Shown: positions 25,411 to 33,818 of the stretch, piece by piece
How the letters are laid out: the number at the start of each line of letters is the position of its first letter
Numbering within the stretch: the first letter of the stretch is position 1
Origin: JBGTGT01 sp051439375
Lineage (GTDB): Bacteria > Cyanobacteriota > Cyanobacteriia > Cyanobacteriales > Microcystaceae
Length of the DNA stretch: 64,000 nucleotides
Assembly: GCA_051439375.1 (NCBI GenBank)
Contig: JBFRWB010000015.1
Coordinates: 1-64,000 of the forward strand
Direction: 5' to 3'
Position numbers and translations under genes: made by a program
Notes under the pieces: model-generated
The model's input: only the letters and a program-made list of their open reading frames with translations
What the model was told of the DNA's origin: nothing
Database searches by the model: none

Positions 25411-28400
25411 ATGACTAACGAAGAATTATTACAACACATTGAACAAGCAAAAAGAGAAGGTGTAACAAAACTTGATCTCAGCAATAATCAACTGAGTAAA
25501 CTCCCTCCAGAAATTGCTCAACTCCCTCAACTTCAACAACTTGATCTCAGCAATAATCAACTGAGTAAACTCCCTCCAGAAATTGCTCAACTCTCTCAAC
25601 TTCAACAACTTGATCTCAGCAATAATCAACTGAGTAAACTTTCCCCAGAAATTGCTCAACTCTCTCAACTTCAACAACTTGATCTCAGTAATAACCAACT
25701 GAGTGAACTTCCCCCAGAAATTGCTCAACTCTCTCAACTTCAAACACTCGATCTCAGCAATAACCACTTTTCAGATTCACAAATTAGTTATTATCAAGCT
25801 ATTATAAAAATTCATCGAGCAAAAACAGAAGGTGTAACATATCTTGATCTCAGTAATAACCAACTGAGTGAACTTCCCCAAGAAATTGCTCAACTCTCTC
25901 AACTTCAACAACTTGATCTCAGTAATAACCAACTGAGTGAACTTCCCCCAATATTTGCTCAACTCTCTCAACTTCAACAACTTGATCTCAGCAATAATCA
26001 ACTGAGTAAACTCCCTCCAGAAATTGCTCAACTCCCTCAACTTCAAGGACTTTATCTCAGTAATAACCAACTGAGTGAACTTCCCCCAATATTTGCTCAA
26101 CTCTCTCAACTTCAACAACTTAATCTCAGCAATAGCAAACTGAGTGAACTTCCCCCAGAAATTGCTCAACTCTCTCAACTTCAACAACTTGATCTCAGTA
26201 ATAACCAACTGAGTGAACTTTCCCCAGAAATTGCTCAACTCTCTCAACTTCAAAGACTTTATCTCAGCAATAGCAAACTGAGTGAACTTCCCCCAGAAAT
26301 TGCTCAACTCTCTCAACTTCAACAACTTGATCTCAGTAATAACCAACTGAGTGAACTTCCCCCAGAAATTGCTCAACTCTCTCAACTTCAACAACTTGAT
26401 CTCAGCAATAACCAACTGAGTGAACTTCCCCAAGAAATTGCTCAACTCTCTCAACTTCAAGGACTTTATCTCAGTAATAACCAACTGAGAAAACTTCCCC
26501 AAGAATTTGCTCAACTCTCTCAACTTCAACAACTTGATCTCAGCAGTAACCATAACCACTTTTCAGATTCACGAATTAGTTATTATCAAGCTATTATAAA
26601 AATTAATCTAGCAGAAAAAAAAGGTGCAATATGTCTTGATCTCAGCAATAAACAACTGAGTGAACTTCCCCCGGAAATTGCTCAACTCTCTCGACTTCAA
26701 ACACTTTATCTCGGCAATAACAAACTAAGTAAACTTCCCCCGGAAATTGCTCAACTCTCTCGACTTCAGTATCTTGATCTCAGTAATAACAAACTTCCCA
26801 TTCCCCCTGAAATTTTAGAAAAAACTAAACAACCACAATCCATTATTAACTATTATTTGTCAGAAACAAAACAACCCCTCCATGAAATAAAAATGCTCCT
26901 TGTCGGAGAAGGAGGAGTCGGTAAAACATCCTTAGTTAAACGTTTACTTGATCAAACCTATAACCCCAAAGAAAATAAAACTGAAGGAATAAATATTCGT
27001 CCTTGGCCATTATCCGTTAACGAAAATACCATTAAAATTAACGTCTGGGACTTTGGGGGACAAGAAATAATGCACGCAACCCATCAATTCTTTTTAACCA
27101 AGCGTAGCATTTATATCCTAGTCCTTAACGCTAGAGCAGATGAAGAAGCAAACCGTATCGAATATTGGTTAAAGATCATTGATAGCTTTAGTGATAACTC
27201 TCCTGTTATTGTTGTTCGCAATAAAATTGATCAAGGAGTCTTAGACTTAGACATTAAAGGATTAAAACAAAAATATGAGAATATTATTACCTTTCTCGAT
27301 ACCTCTTGTGACACAGGAGACGGAATAGAAAAACTTCAACAAACTATTATCAAAACTATTGAAACCCTAGATCATGTTAATGACTTACTTCCCTTAAAAT
27401 GGTTTAATATCAAACAGCAATTAGAACAATGCAAACAAGATAAGCTAGATTATATGCCTTATAGTAAATATGTTGAACTCTGTCAAGCAGAAGAAATTAC
27501 CGAAACAGATGATCAAAAAACCTTAATCTATTTACTCCATCATTTAGGAGTTGTCTTAAACTTCCAAGATGATCCCCGTTTAAGTAGCGAAAACGTTCTT
27601 AACCCCGAATGGGTAACCCAAGCAGTCTATACAATTATCAACGATCGCACCTTAATTCTAGACCATCATGGCGCACTCCCCTACAGTGAATTAAACCGTC
27701 TTTTAGATCCCGCTTCCTATCCCTCAGAGAAACATATCTTTCTCATGGACATCATGAAAAAATTTGAACTCTGTTTCACAATGGAAGAAGACAATAAATA
27801 TCTTATCCCCGAAATTATTCCCAAACAAGAACCCGACACAGGAGAATGGAATAACTGTCTTAACTTTCAATATCACTATCCTGTTTTACCCAATAGCATT
27901 ATCTCTCGCTTTATTGTTAACGCAAATCAATACATCTCTAACAAAACCTATTGGCGTACAGGTGTTATCTTAAAGTATGGGACAGAAAATAATGAAAATA
28001 AAGCCAGAATTAAAGCAGACAAAGAAGACAGAATCATGTTTATCGCCATCAAAGGAAATGAACCCACCCGAAGAGAATTATTAAGTATCATTCGCTCTCA
28101 TTTTGAGAGGATACACAAAAGCTTACCCGGCCTTGTCCCTGATATTAGAGAATACATCGTTAAACCAGAAATTTCTGAAATCCCTATTTCCTATAACCAC
28201 TTATTGCAACTCGAAGCGAAAGGAATACAAACTCATTTACCCGAAAACTACCCCGAAGAATTAAACGTTAGTGACTTACTCGATGGATACGAAGCTTCCT
28301 CACAGCGTCGTCAACGTCAACAAACCTTGAGCAAAGAAGGAACTAATTTTATCATCTACAATGATATTAATAACTCTCAATCTAGCCAAATGGAAAATAA

Positions 28401-28659
28401 AAATATTAACCAATCTAATTCTGGTACAGGTGATAATGTGGGTGGGGATAAAATCACAACTAACCTTAACTCAACTAATCCTATTCCCCCTGATGATACC
28501 GCAACCGATAAAAACACCCTTGCGCTTATCTTAAATACCCGTTGGGTACAAATTAGCACAGGAATAGCCATTCTATTATTTAGCGGAGGATATGTTATCA
28601 ATAACTTTGATATTCAATTGACACCTAAACCTCCTGACACAACAGAAACCAGCCCTTGA
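25411..28659 (+). CDS. ROCO protein: LRR-Roc-COR with C-terminal membrane segment
   Basis: 1082 residues. Residues 10-465 are leucine-rich repeats of 23 residues (LDLSNNQLSELPPEIAQLSQ), interrupted twice by SYYQAIIKI spacers. The Roc GTPase follows, with a P-loop GEGGVGKTS near 497, a DFGGQE switch II near 547 and NKID near 601, then a COR region to about 930. The C-terminal 130 residues hold a Gly/Asn-rich linker GTGDNVGGDKI and one membrane segment at about 1045-1066. ROCO proteins are dimer-regulated GTPases; bacterial ones have largely unknown roles. No kinase domain is present. The start codon directly abuts a dispersed repeat, so the promoter may lie in that repeat. Confidence 0.92.
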   Translation: MTNEELLQHIEQAKREGVTKLDLSNNQLSKLPPEIAQLPQLQQLDLSNNQLSKLPPEIAQLSQLQQLDLSNNQLSKLSPEIAQLSQLQQLDLSNNQLSELPPEIAQLSQLQTLDLSNNHFSDSQISYYQAIIKIHRAKTEGVTYLDLSNNQLSELPQEIAQLSQLQQLDLSNNQLSELPPIFAQLSQLQQLDLSNNQLSKLPPEIAQLPQLQGLYLSNNQLSELPPIFAQLSQLQQLNLSNSKLSELPPEIAQLSQLQQLDLSNNQLSELSPEIAQLSQLQRLYLSNSKLSELPPEIAQLSQLQQLDLSNNQLSELPPEIAQLSQLQQLDLSNNQLSELPQEIAQLSQLQGLYLSNNQLRKLPQEFAQLSQLQQLDLSSNHNHFSDSRISYYQAIIKINLAEKKGAICLDLSNKQLSELPPEIAQLSRLQTLYLGNNKLSKLPPEIAQLSRLQYLDLSNNKLPIPPEILEKTKQPQSIINYYLSETKQPLHEIKMLLVGEGGVGKTSLVKRLLDQTYNPKENKTEGINIRPWPLSVNENTIKINVWDFGGQEIMHATHQFFLTKRSIYILVLNARADEEANRIEYWLKIIDSFSDNSPVIVVRNKIDQGVLDLDIKGLKQKYENIITFLDTSCDTGDGIEKLQQTIIKTIETLDHVNDLLPLKWFNIKQQLEQCKQDKLDYMPYSKYVELCQAEEITETDDQKTLIYLLHHLGVVLNFQDDPRLSSENVLNPEWVTQAVYTIINDRTLILDHHGALPYSELNRLLDPASYPSEKHIFLMDIMKKFELCFTMEEDNKYLIPEIIPKQEPDTGEWNNCLNFQYHYPVLPNSIISRFIVNANQYISNKTYWRTGVILKYGTENNENKARIKADKEDRIMFIAIKGNEPTRRELLSIIRSHFERIHKSLPGLVPDIREYIVKPEISEIPISYNHLLQLEAKGIQTHLPENYPEELNVSDLLDGYEASSQRRQRQQTLSKEGTNFIIYNDINNSQSSQMENKNINQSNSGTGDNVGGDKITTNLNSTNPIPPDDTATDKNTLALILNTRWVQISTGIAILLFSGGYVINNFDIQLTPKPPDTTETSP

Positions 28660-29007
28660 ATGAAGTCGGAAGTATGAAGTTTAAAAAGAAGATTCCTCAT
28701 GATCCCCCTAACTCCCCTTAAAGAAGTCGGAAGTATGAAGCGGTGCGACCCGATGGGACGCTTAGTCCCGTTCGGAAAGCGCACCGAGGAAGTCGGAAGT
28801 TGAATTTATAGTTGAGAATTTTAACCGTCAACTAAAATTAAAAAGTGGGGGAATAATTAGGAAATTTGAGACATGGGAGTGCGAATATCTTACTCCGCTA
28901 TAATAAAATGCTAAAGGTAAGAGAAGAGAAGAAGATTTATTTTTCTGAACCCCTGAACTTCTAAACCCCTGAACTCCTATTTTTAAAATTTAACTTACCA
29001 ACTTATT
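28660..29007 (+). repeat. Gene-free spacer with GAAGTCGGAAG copies and a palindrome remnant
   Basis: No gene seen. GAAGTCGGAAG occurs three times (about 28665, 28724 and 28789). Positions 28701-28723 (GATCCCCCTAACTCCCCTTA) are half of the C-run palindrome that is inserted in the coding sequence at 54392. A strong hairpin occupies 28741-28786 (separate entry). The rest is AT-rich leader of the next small gene, with AACCCCTGAACT-type microrepeats near 28950. Confidence 0.75.
28741..28786. repeat. Nested hairpin element flanked by GAAGTCGGAAG
   Basis: CGGTGCG (28741-28747) pairs with CGCACCG (28780-28786). Inside, CCGA pairs with TCGG, and GGGAC (28755-28759) pairs with GTCCC (28765-28769) around a GCTTA loop. 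The whole stem-loop is bracketed by two GAAGTCGGAAG copies, as if inserted with, or having duplicated, that sequence. It is GC-rich compared with its surroundings. Confidence 0.75.
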
Positions 29008-29217
29008 ATGAAAATTTGGGTAAATGAACAGATAGATCCCTGTGGACTCGTATATTCTTGTATTGCCACAGACAATGAACAAGCCGCCAAAGAATGCCAT
29101 AATCAATGGTTAAATGACCTTAGTGAAGCGCAAAAAGCAGACGGATGGACAGCACAACTGCGAACTGTTGAATCATGGGATGAAGTGCCAGTGAATGCTT
29201 TAAAACTGAGCTATTAA
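29008..29217 (+). CDS. Small hypothetical protein
   Basis: 69 residues with a balanced, soluble composition (MKIWVNEQIDPCGLVYSC, then NQWLNDLSEAQKADGW). No recognised family. It is preceded by a gene-free spacer and followed after 53 bases by a 52-residue membrane protein gene. Coding is supported by the compact frame and plausible composition only. Confidence 0.55.
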   Translation: MKIWVNEQIDPCGLVYSCIATDNEQAAKECHNQWLNDLSEAQKADGWTAQLRTVESWDEVPVNALKLSY

Positions 29218-29270
29218 AATGTTATCCTAACAAAGCATTAATCCAAATAATAGAGCTTTCCCTAAGACCT

Positions 29271-29429
29271 ATGGCCTTTATTCGTCAATATGTTGCCCCT
29301 TTATTCGCTGTCTTACTCTTCTTAGTCGCCTTAGTCGTTGTCAGCGTTCGTATCTTTTTACCATCCGATTTAGCTGCACCTGCCCCCATTGAATCAACAG
29401 AAACCGTTAGTTATCAACCAAATAACTAA
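29271..29429 (+). CDS. 52-residue single-span membrane protein
   Basis: An ATG at 29271 opens a 52-codon frame beginning MAFIRQYVAPLFAVLLFLVA. Residues 8-32 form one strong hydrophobic helix, followed by a Pro/Ala-rich hydrophilic tail (LAAPAPIESTETVSYQPNN). The frame is tight between two genes on the same strand, which supports it. It looks like a small cyanobacterial membrane protein; function unknown. Confidence 0.6.
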   Translation: MAFIRQYVAPLFAVLLFLVALVVVSVRIFLPSDLAAPAPIESTETVSYQPNN

Positions 29430-29480
29430 TAACCGTTCAGAATTCATCATTAATCTATGTTTAAATGAAAATTCCCAGCA

Positions 29481-29945
29481 ATGCTTCCTGATATATATTG
29501 CTTACGCAGAGGATCATCCAGCGACAAAGCCTTACTCTTCAAATTACTAAATTTAGCCTATCAAGAACTTTTCCCCCAACAATCAGACTTTTCCCACCTC
29601 TCCAACACCGTCGATCGCTATTTTTCAGCCAAAACTCCCCTCTGGTGGGTGAGAATGCAAGAATCTTCCCCAGAAACCTCACCCATTGCTGGGCTATGGG
29701 TTGGAAACGCCATTGATCAAGTAATCGGCGATCGCTATACTCACATCTTTCTTTTATACGTTAAACCCGCCTATCGTCGTCAAGGAATTGCCACAGCCTT
29801 ACTCGAAAAAGCGCAAACATGGGCAATTAATCGAGGCGATCGTCAAATTGGCCTACAAGTATTTGGCAACAATAAACCTGCCTTATCCTTATATCAAGGA
29901 TTAGGGTTTCAACCCCAGTCTTTTTTCATGTTAAAAGAACTTTAA
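29481..29945 (+). CDS. GNAT-family N-acetyltransferase
   Basis: 154 residues. Motif A, for acetyl-CoA binding, is IFLLYVKPAYRRQGIATALLEKAQ (about 93-115), and motif B includes NNKPALSLYQGLGFQPQS. The N-terminal strand begins YCLRRGSSSDKALLFKLL. The substrate cannot be predicted; the fold resembles RimI-like protein or small-molecule acetyltransferases. It stops four bases before the stop of the convergent DUF4168 gene. Confidence 0.9.
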   Translation: MLPDIYCLRRGSSSDKALLFKLLNLAYQELFPQQSDFSHLSNTVDRYFSAKTPLWWVRMQESSPETSPIAGLWVGNAIDQVIGDRYTHIFLLYVKPAYRRQGIATALLEKAQTWAINRGDRQIGLQVFGNNKPALSLYQGLGFQPQSFFMLKEL

Positions 29946-29949
29946 CTTA

Positions 29950-30435
29950 TCAACGTTGTTGTCGCTGTATCCGAATCATCGCATTATGAACCCTTCGTTT
30001 TAACGCTTGATCCGAACGAACTCGATTAGTCAGATCGTTAAACTGACGCACCGTTAACCCACTATTCTGCACAATAGACTTAGACTTATTGCAATAATTA
30101 ACAGCTATTTTTTGTGCATCTCTCGGTAATTCTTTAAAAGAATTTGGCTTATTACAAATAATATTAGGAGGGTTGCGTCCAATAATCTCTTGAATTTGTT
30201 GATAGGCGGTTTGACGTAGGGTTTCAATTTCCAAAACCGCCTTCGCATATTTTTCAATTTGCGCCTCATTAAAGTCTTGGGTATAGGCCGAAAAACCAAA
30301 GGATAATTGAAGGGGATGTCGTGAAAATTCAGGAATTGTTCCACCGACAACTCCCATCACTGCTAAGAGACTCGCCATTAACGAACGAATAAAGGTTTGT
30401 TTTAGAAAAGATGGGAATCTGTAAATATTCACCAT
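29950..30435 (-). CDS. DUF4168 family secreted protein
   Basis: About 161 residues from the ATG at 30435, which gives a signal-like segment (FLKQTFIRSLMASLLAVMGVVGGTIPE). The frame stays open to 30645, but the extra 70 residues are unlike a leader. The mature part holds the DUF4168 helices (NEAQIEKYAKAVLEIETLRQTAYQQ and SGLTVRQFNDLTNRVRSDQALKRRV). The family is common in cyanobacteria and has no known function. It is probably periplasmic. It converges with the GNAT gene with only four bases between the stops. Confidence 0.75.
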   Translation of the reverse strand: MVNIYRFPSFLKQTFIRSLMASLLAVMGVVGGTIPEFSRHPLQLSFGFSAYTQDFNEAQIEKYAKAVLEIETLRQTAYQQIQEIIGRNPPNIICNKPNSFKELPRDAQKIAVNYCNKSKSIVQNSGLTVRQFNDLTNRVRSDQALKRRVHNAMIRIQRQQR

Positions 30436-30733
30436 GGGTGTTTGTCGCCCAATACCTAATAATAAGGAAATTAACTGTAAATTTCTCTTTTTTGTTTGAA
30501 CTATTTTCTTCTTGAGATGTTCCTGAGAGGGAGGGCAATTTCCAGACTTTTTTGCTAAAAATGGATAATTACTCTTGTGATAGGAATAAATGGTACTTTG
30601 TTCCTTGGATCTAATTAAATTGCCACTAATCATAAAAATTATCAAAATAAAGTTATAAGGTTAATATTCGGGGAAAATATGAAAAATAATAGGATAGAAG
30701 ATTATTTTTGACCCAGTTTAAATGTATCTTAGC

Positions 30734-31234
30734 CTATGAGCCATCGCTCAAAGCTTGCAAGCGAAAGAGAGCTATTGTATTAATTTCTCTGAGGGCTTGC
30801 TGTCTTTCTTCCTCAACCGTATTCTCCAATCTTAGTTCAAACGCATTTAAGATGGTAGCCTTAGTATGGTTTTTAACTGCTATGATAAAGGGAAATCCGA
30901 ATTTCTGTTTATAGGCTTGGTTAAGTCTTTGGAAACGGTTATATTCTGCTTCTGTTAAGCGATTTAACCCTACCCCTGCTTGTTCTTGCACTGATGCGTC
31001 AGCCATTCTTGCTTTACTTCCCAAATCAGGATGAGCGCAGATCAAGGCTAATTGTTCAGCCTGAGCCATTTGCTCAACAATCGCTATCATAGCTTGATAC
31101 AAGTCTTCTAGACTTTGAAACGGTCTTTTACACCAAGCTTTTGACGCAATATCAGGAGTATCCTCAAAAATTGCCCCTAATGTCTCTGTAAACTCATCTT
31201 GACTCATTTGGTTAAGGTTATAAAGGGAAATCAT
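30734..31234 (-). CDS. uraD: OHCU decarboxylase (ureide pathway)
   Basis: 166 residues. The catalytic histidine is H68 in LICAHPDLGSKARM, followed by SVQEQAGVGL, LTEAEYNRFQRLNQAYKQKFGFPF and IIAVK near the C-terminus, all diagnostic of 2-oxo-4-hydroxy-4-carboxy-5-ureidoimidazoline decarboxylase. It converts the product of urate oxidation to S-allantoin. No urate oxidase or HIU hydrolase gene lies nearby, so the rest of the pathway must be elsewhere or absent. Confidence 0.93.
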   Translation of the reverse strand: MISLYNLNQMSQDEFTETLGAIFEDTPDIASKAWCKRPFQSLEDLYQAMIAIVEQMAQAEQLALICAHPDLGSKARMADASVQEQAGVGLNRLTEAEYNRFQRLNQAYKQKFGFPFIIAVKNHTKATILNAFELRLENTVEEERQQALREINTIALFRLQALSDGS

Positions 31235-31556
31235 CGGTATCAGGTAGAAGCAGTGAACAGTAAACAGTAAACAGTTGGCAATTGTTGATAGAATAAGGAC
31301 TTTGTAGGTTTCTCATCATCCTAACCAACCCTTTCTTTGCTATAGAAGCAGTGAACAGTAAACAATATCAGCCGTAAGCTTTCCTAGATTTTAGATGACT
31401 TTAGCCATTTTGGGGCGATCGCAATAACTAAATCAGAAAATTACCAGAAATAAAAGAAGAGAATTGTCACAAAATTTTATAGCGTCGGGGATAAAAACAA
31501 GGCTAGAACCTGTAAACTATTAATCAAGGTTCTACACTATCGGATCATAATTAATC
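31235..31556. other. Gene-free spacer with short dispersed repeats
   Basis: No gene seen. GAAGCAGTGAACAGTAAACA occurs at 31248-31267 and again at 31345-31364, the first copy followed by a further AGTAAACAGT. A HIP1 octamer lies near 31416. The last 100 bases before the + strand gene at 31557 are AT-rich and probably contain its promoter; no confident -35/-10 pair was chosen. Confidence 0.6.
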
Positions 31557-33146
31557 ATGAGTAAAAAGAGTGTTTTTCAATTCATGCGCCAAACCAAATT
31601 AGATAAGGCATTGCGACAACAGGTAAGACAATTATTAGGAACAGGAGATGGCGATATCAGCGATGCAGTTGAGCTAGATAACAATGAAATTGTCAAGTTG
31701 AAAGGAGAGGCTGCCTTAAGTATTACTCAACTCGCTCAAACAAAAGCATTTAACTTTTCACCACAAGAACTAATTACGGTTATACAAGCCTTTGAACGTA
31801 ACAAATTAGGGCAAATAACTGAGTTAGAATTATTTGACTATTTACAACTGGCTGATGTTGAAACCGAGTCTTTAGAAGCGCAAATTATTGAAATTACTTA
31901 CAGAGGGCAAGTTTATCAAAAAGTCATCAAACAAGCCCCAACGTCTAGAGTGATGATTAATCATAGGGCAGAAGTTGTTCAATTTATGTCCAAAAGCGCA
32001 CAAGACCCAAAATTGCAGCAACAATTAAAAACAATTATTGGACTTGGAGATGGAAATATTAGTAGTTCCATCGATTTAGATGCCGCCGAAGCAGCCAGTT
32101 TAAAAAGTATTAGTGGCTATCAAGTTTCTCAACTGGCTCGTCACTATCATTTTGAATTTTCCAAACAAGATTTAATCGATGTTGTCGAAATTTTTCAGCG
32201 TCGTCGCAAAGGAAAAATATCAGATCAAGAATTTTTTAAAGAGTTAGGAGTGCCTCCTGATGCGTTAGCCTTTCTCTCCACCCAAAAAGTTGTTCGATTA
32301 GTATTTAAAGGAAATGCTTATAAAAAACTGATGGGTGAATCACGAGACAAACTCCAACAGATAAATCCTAAAATTGCTGTTATGCAGTTTATGGAAAAAA
32401 GCGATCAAAATGAAATCTTACAACAGGAATTAGAGACAATCATTGGGGTAGGTGATGGCAACATTAGTAGGGCAACTGAGTTAGATCCAAGCGAAGCAGA
32501 AGCCTTAAAAGGAGAAAGAGGCGCACAATTAACCCAATTTGCTAATCGCCAAGGATTCACTTTTTCTCAGCAGGATCTAGTCGATGTTATTAATGCTTTT
32601 GAAGGACTGCGCTTAGGAACATTGTCCCAAGCAGACTTTCATAAAAACGTCGGATTACCCACAGAAGACAATATAACCCTTGCTCCTCAAGAAATTCAAA
32701 AATACATCTATCGTGGACAAACTTATCACAAAATTGATGGAATATTAATTTCCTTTGATGAACTGGAAGAAAGCACCGTTAAACACTCGCCTAAAATGCA
32801 AGTGATTGAATTTATGGAAGCTACCGCAAAAGATACCACCTTAAAACAGAAATTAAAGCAATTGTTAGGGGTAGGAGATGGAGATATTAGCAGTGTTGCC
32901 CAATTAGATAGTCAAGAAATTAAAGTAATTAAAGAAGACAAAAGTAACGAAGTTCAAGCGATCGCAGTACAAAATGGATTTAATTTTTCCGTAGTCGATT
33001 TAGTTGAAGTAATCGCTGTCTTTGAACGACATCAAATCGGTGAGATTTCAGAAGCACAATTATTCAACTCTTTAGGCCTATCCAAGCAGAAAACTGGCTT
33101 TTTAGACCAAGTGATGGACATCCTAAGCAGTAAGTTGAGTAAATAA
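31557..33146 (+). CDS. Four-repeat protein with GDG(D/N)IS motifs, Nif11-like helices
   Basis: 529 residues made of four repeats of about 95 residues, starting near 5, 138, 275 and 418. Each reads roughly (V/I)xxFM...L.(Q)xxxxIGxGDG(D/N)IS..xxLDxxE, then a stretch like GFTFSQQDLVDVINAFE and a Gly-Leu end. The FSxxDL(v)xVI part resembles Nif11-type leader helices and the GDGDIS part looks like an acidic loop. The linkers share YRGQxYxK. No catalytic motif, signal peptide or membrane segment is visible. It is intracellular, function unknown, and probably arose by internal duplication. Confidence 0.75.
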   Translation: MSKKSVFQFMRQTKLDKALRQQVRQLLGTGDGDISDAVELDNNEIVKLKGEAALSITQLAQTKAFNFSPQELITVIQAFERNKLGQITELELFDYLQLADVETESLEAQIIEITYRGQVYQKVIKQAPTSRVMINHRAEVVQFMSKSAQDPKLQQQLKTIIGLGDGNISSSIDLDAAEAASLKSISGYQVSQLARHYHFEFSKQDLIDVVEIFQRRRKGKISDQEFFKELGVPPDALAFLSTQKVVRLVFKGNAYKKLMGESRDKLQQINPKIAVMQFMEKSDQNEILQQELETIIGVGDGNISRATELDPSEAEALKGERGAQLTQFANRQGFTFSQQDLVDVINAFEGLRLGTLSQADFHKNVGLPTEDNITLAPQEIQKYIYRGQTYHKIDGILISFDELEESTVKHSPKMQVIEFMEATAKDTTLKQKLKQLLGVGDGDISSVAQLDSQEIKVIKEDKSNEVQAIAVQNGFNFSVVDLVEVIAVFERHQIGEISEAQLFNSLGLSKQKTGFLDQVMDILSSKLSK

Positions 33147-33289
33147 TTATTAATTATGAAGTTTACAAGCGAAGAATTATTAGCTATCGTCTTACCCCCA
33201 ATCGATGTTTAACAAAAATGCTAAGATAAAGTCTGGCAAAATCGGTAATTAATTCCCTTTGTCGAAAATAGTGTTTGGAGTGAGTTACA

Positions 33290-33769
33290 ATGAAAAACGT
33301 TTTGACCCTTCTCGCCTTGTGTGTATCCTTAACTGGCGTTGCAGCCTCTGTCTTACGGGAAGAAATGAGATGTTATTTAGGATTAGCTTCTCAAGGCTGT
33401 CCCACTTCAGAAAAACCAACCCTTCCCCTCTCTTTACCCCAAAAAAGCAATTTAGAAGACTTAAAGCCCAGTAAATCCTTAAGTCAACCGAAAGCCATTG
33501 AGCCTTCCCCTAAAGAGCCTAAAGAGCCTATTCTCTCTAAACCGAAGGAAACCATATCTTCCCCAGATTCAAAAGACTCTTCCCGTGATATGCCTTCTCA
33601 GCCCGTTGAAGCAGTACAAAAATTAGACCCTAATCCTCCCCTTCGAGAGCTACCTGTTTCTGTTGAGGCACTCAGAAAAAGAGACTTAGAAACGTCAAAA
33701 ACCCCCGAAACAGAAGCCACAGAATCAGGAATTCCCCTTTCTGTCGAACCTTATGAGTCATCTCCCTAA
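33290..33769 (+). CDS. Secreted proline/serine/lysine-rich protein, unknown
   Basis: 159 residues. The N-terminus (MKNVLTLLALCVSLTGVAA) is a signal peptide or a membrane anchor. After a short EEMRCYLGLASQGCP segment with two cysteines, the remainder is low-complexity, rich in P, S, K and E (PKEPKEPILSKPKETISSP). No domain is recognised. The ATG at 33290 is preceded by an AGTGAG-type purine run. Confidence 0.6.
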   Translation: MKNVLTLLALCVSLTGVAASVLREEMRCYLGLASQGCPTSEKPTLPLSLPQKSNLEDLKPSKSLSQPKAIEPSPKEPKEPILSKPKETISSPDSKDSSRDMPSQPVEAVQKLDPNPPLRELPVSVEALRKRDLETSKTPETEATESGIPLSVEPYESSP

Positions 33770-33818
33770 GCTGTTCATCTTCTAAAAACTATAATTCTAA
33801 AAATGGATGCGGCTTAAC

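Noticed and set aside
25429..26559. Long minus-strand frames of 112 and 260 codons through the LRR region
   Set aside because: They mirror the repeated LRR DNA; the periodic codons leave an antisense frame open by chance, and the predicted protein is a monotonous repeat.
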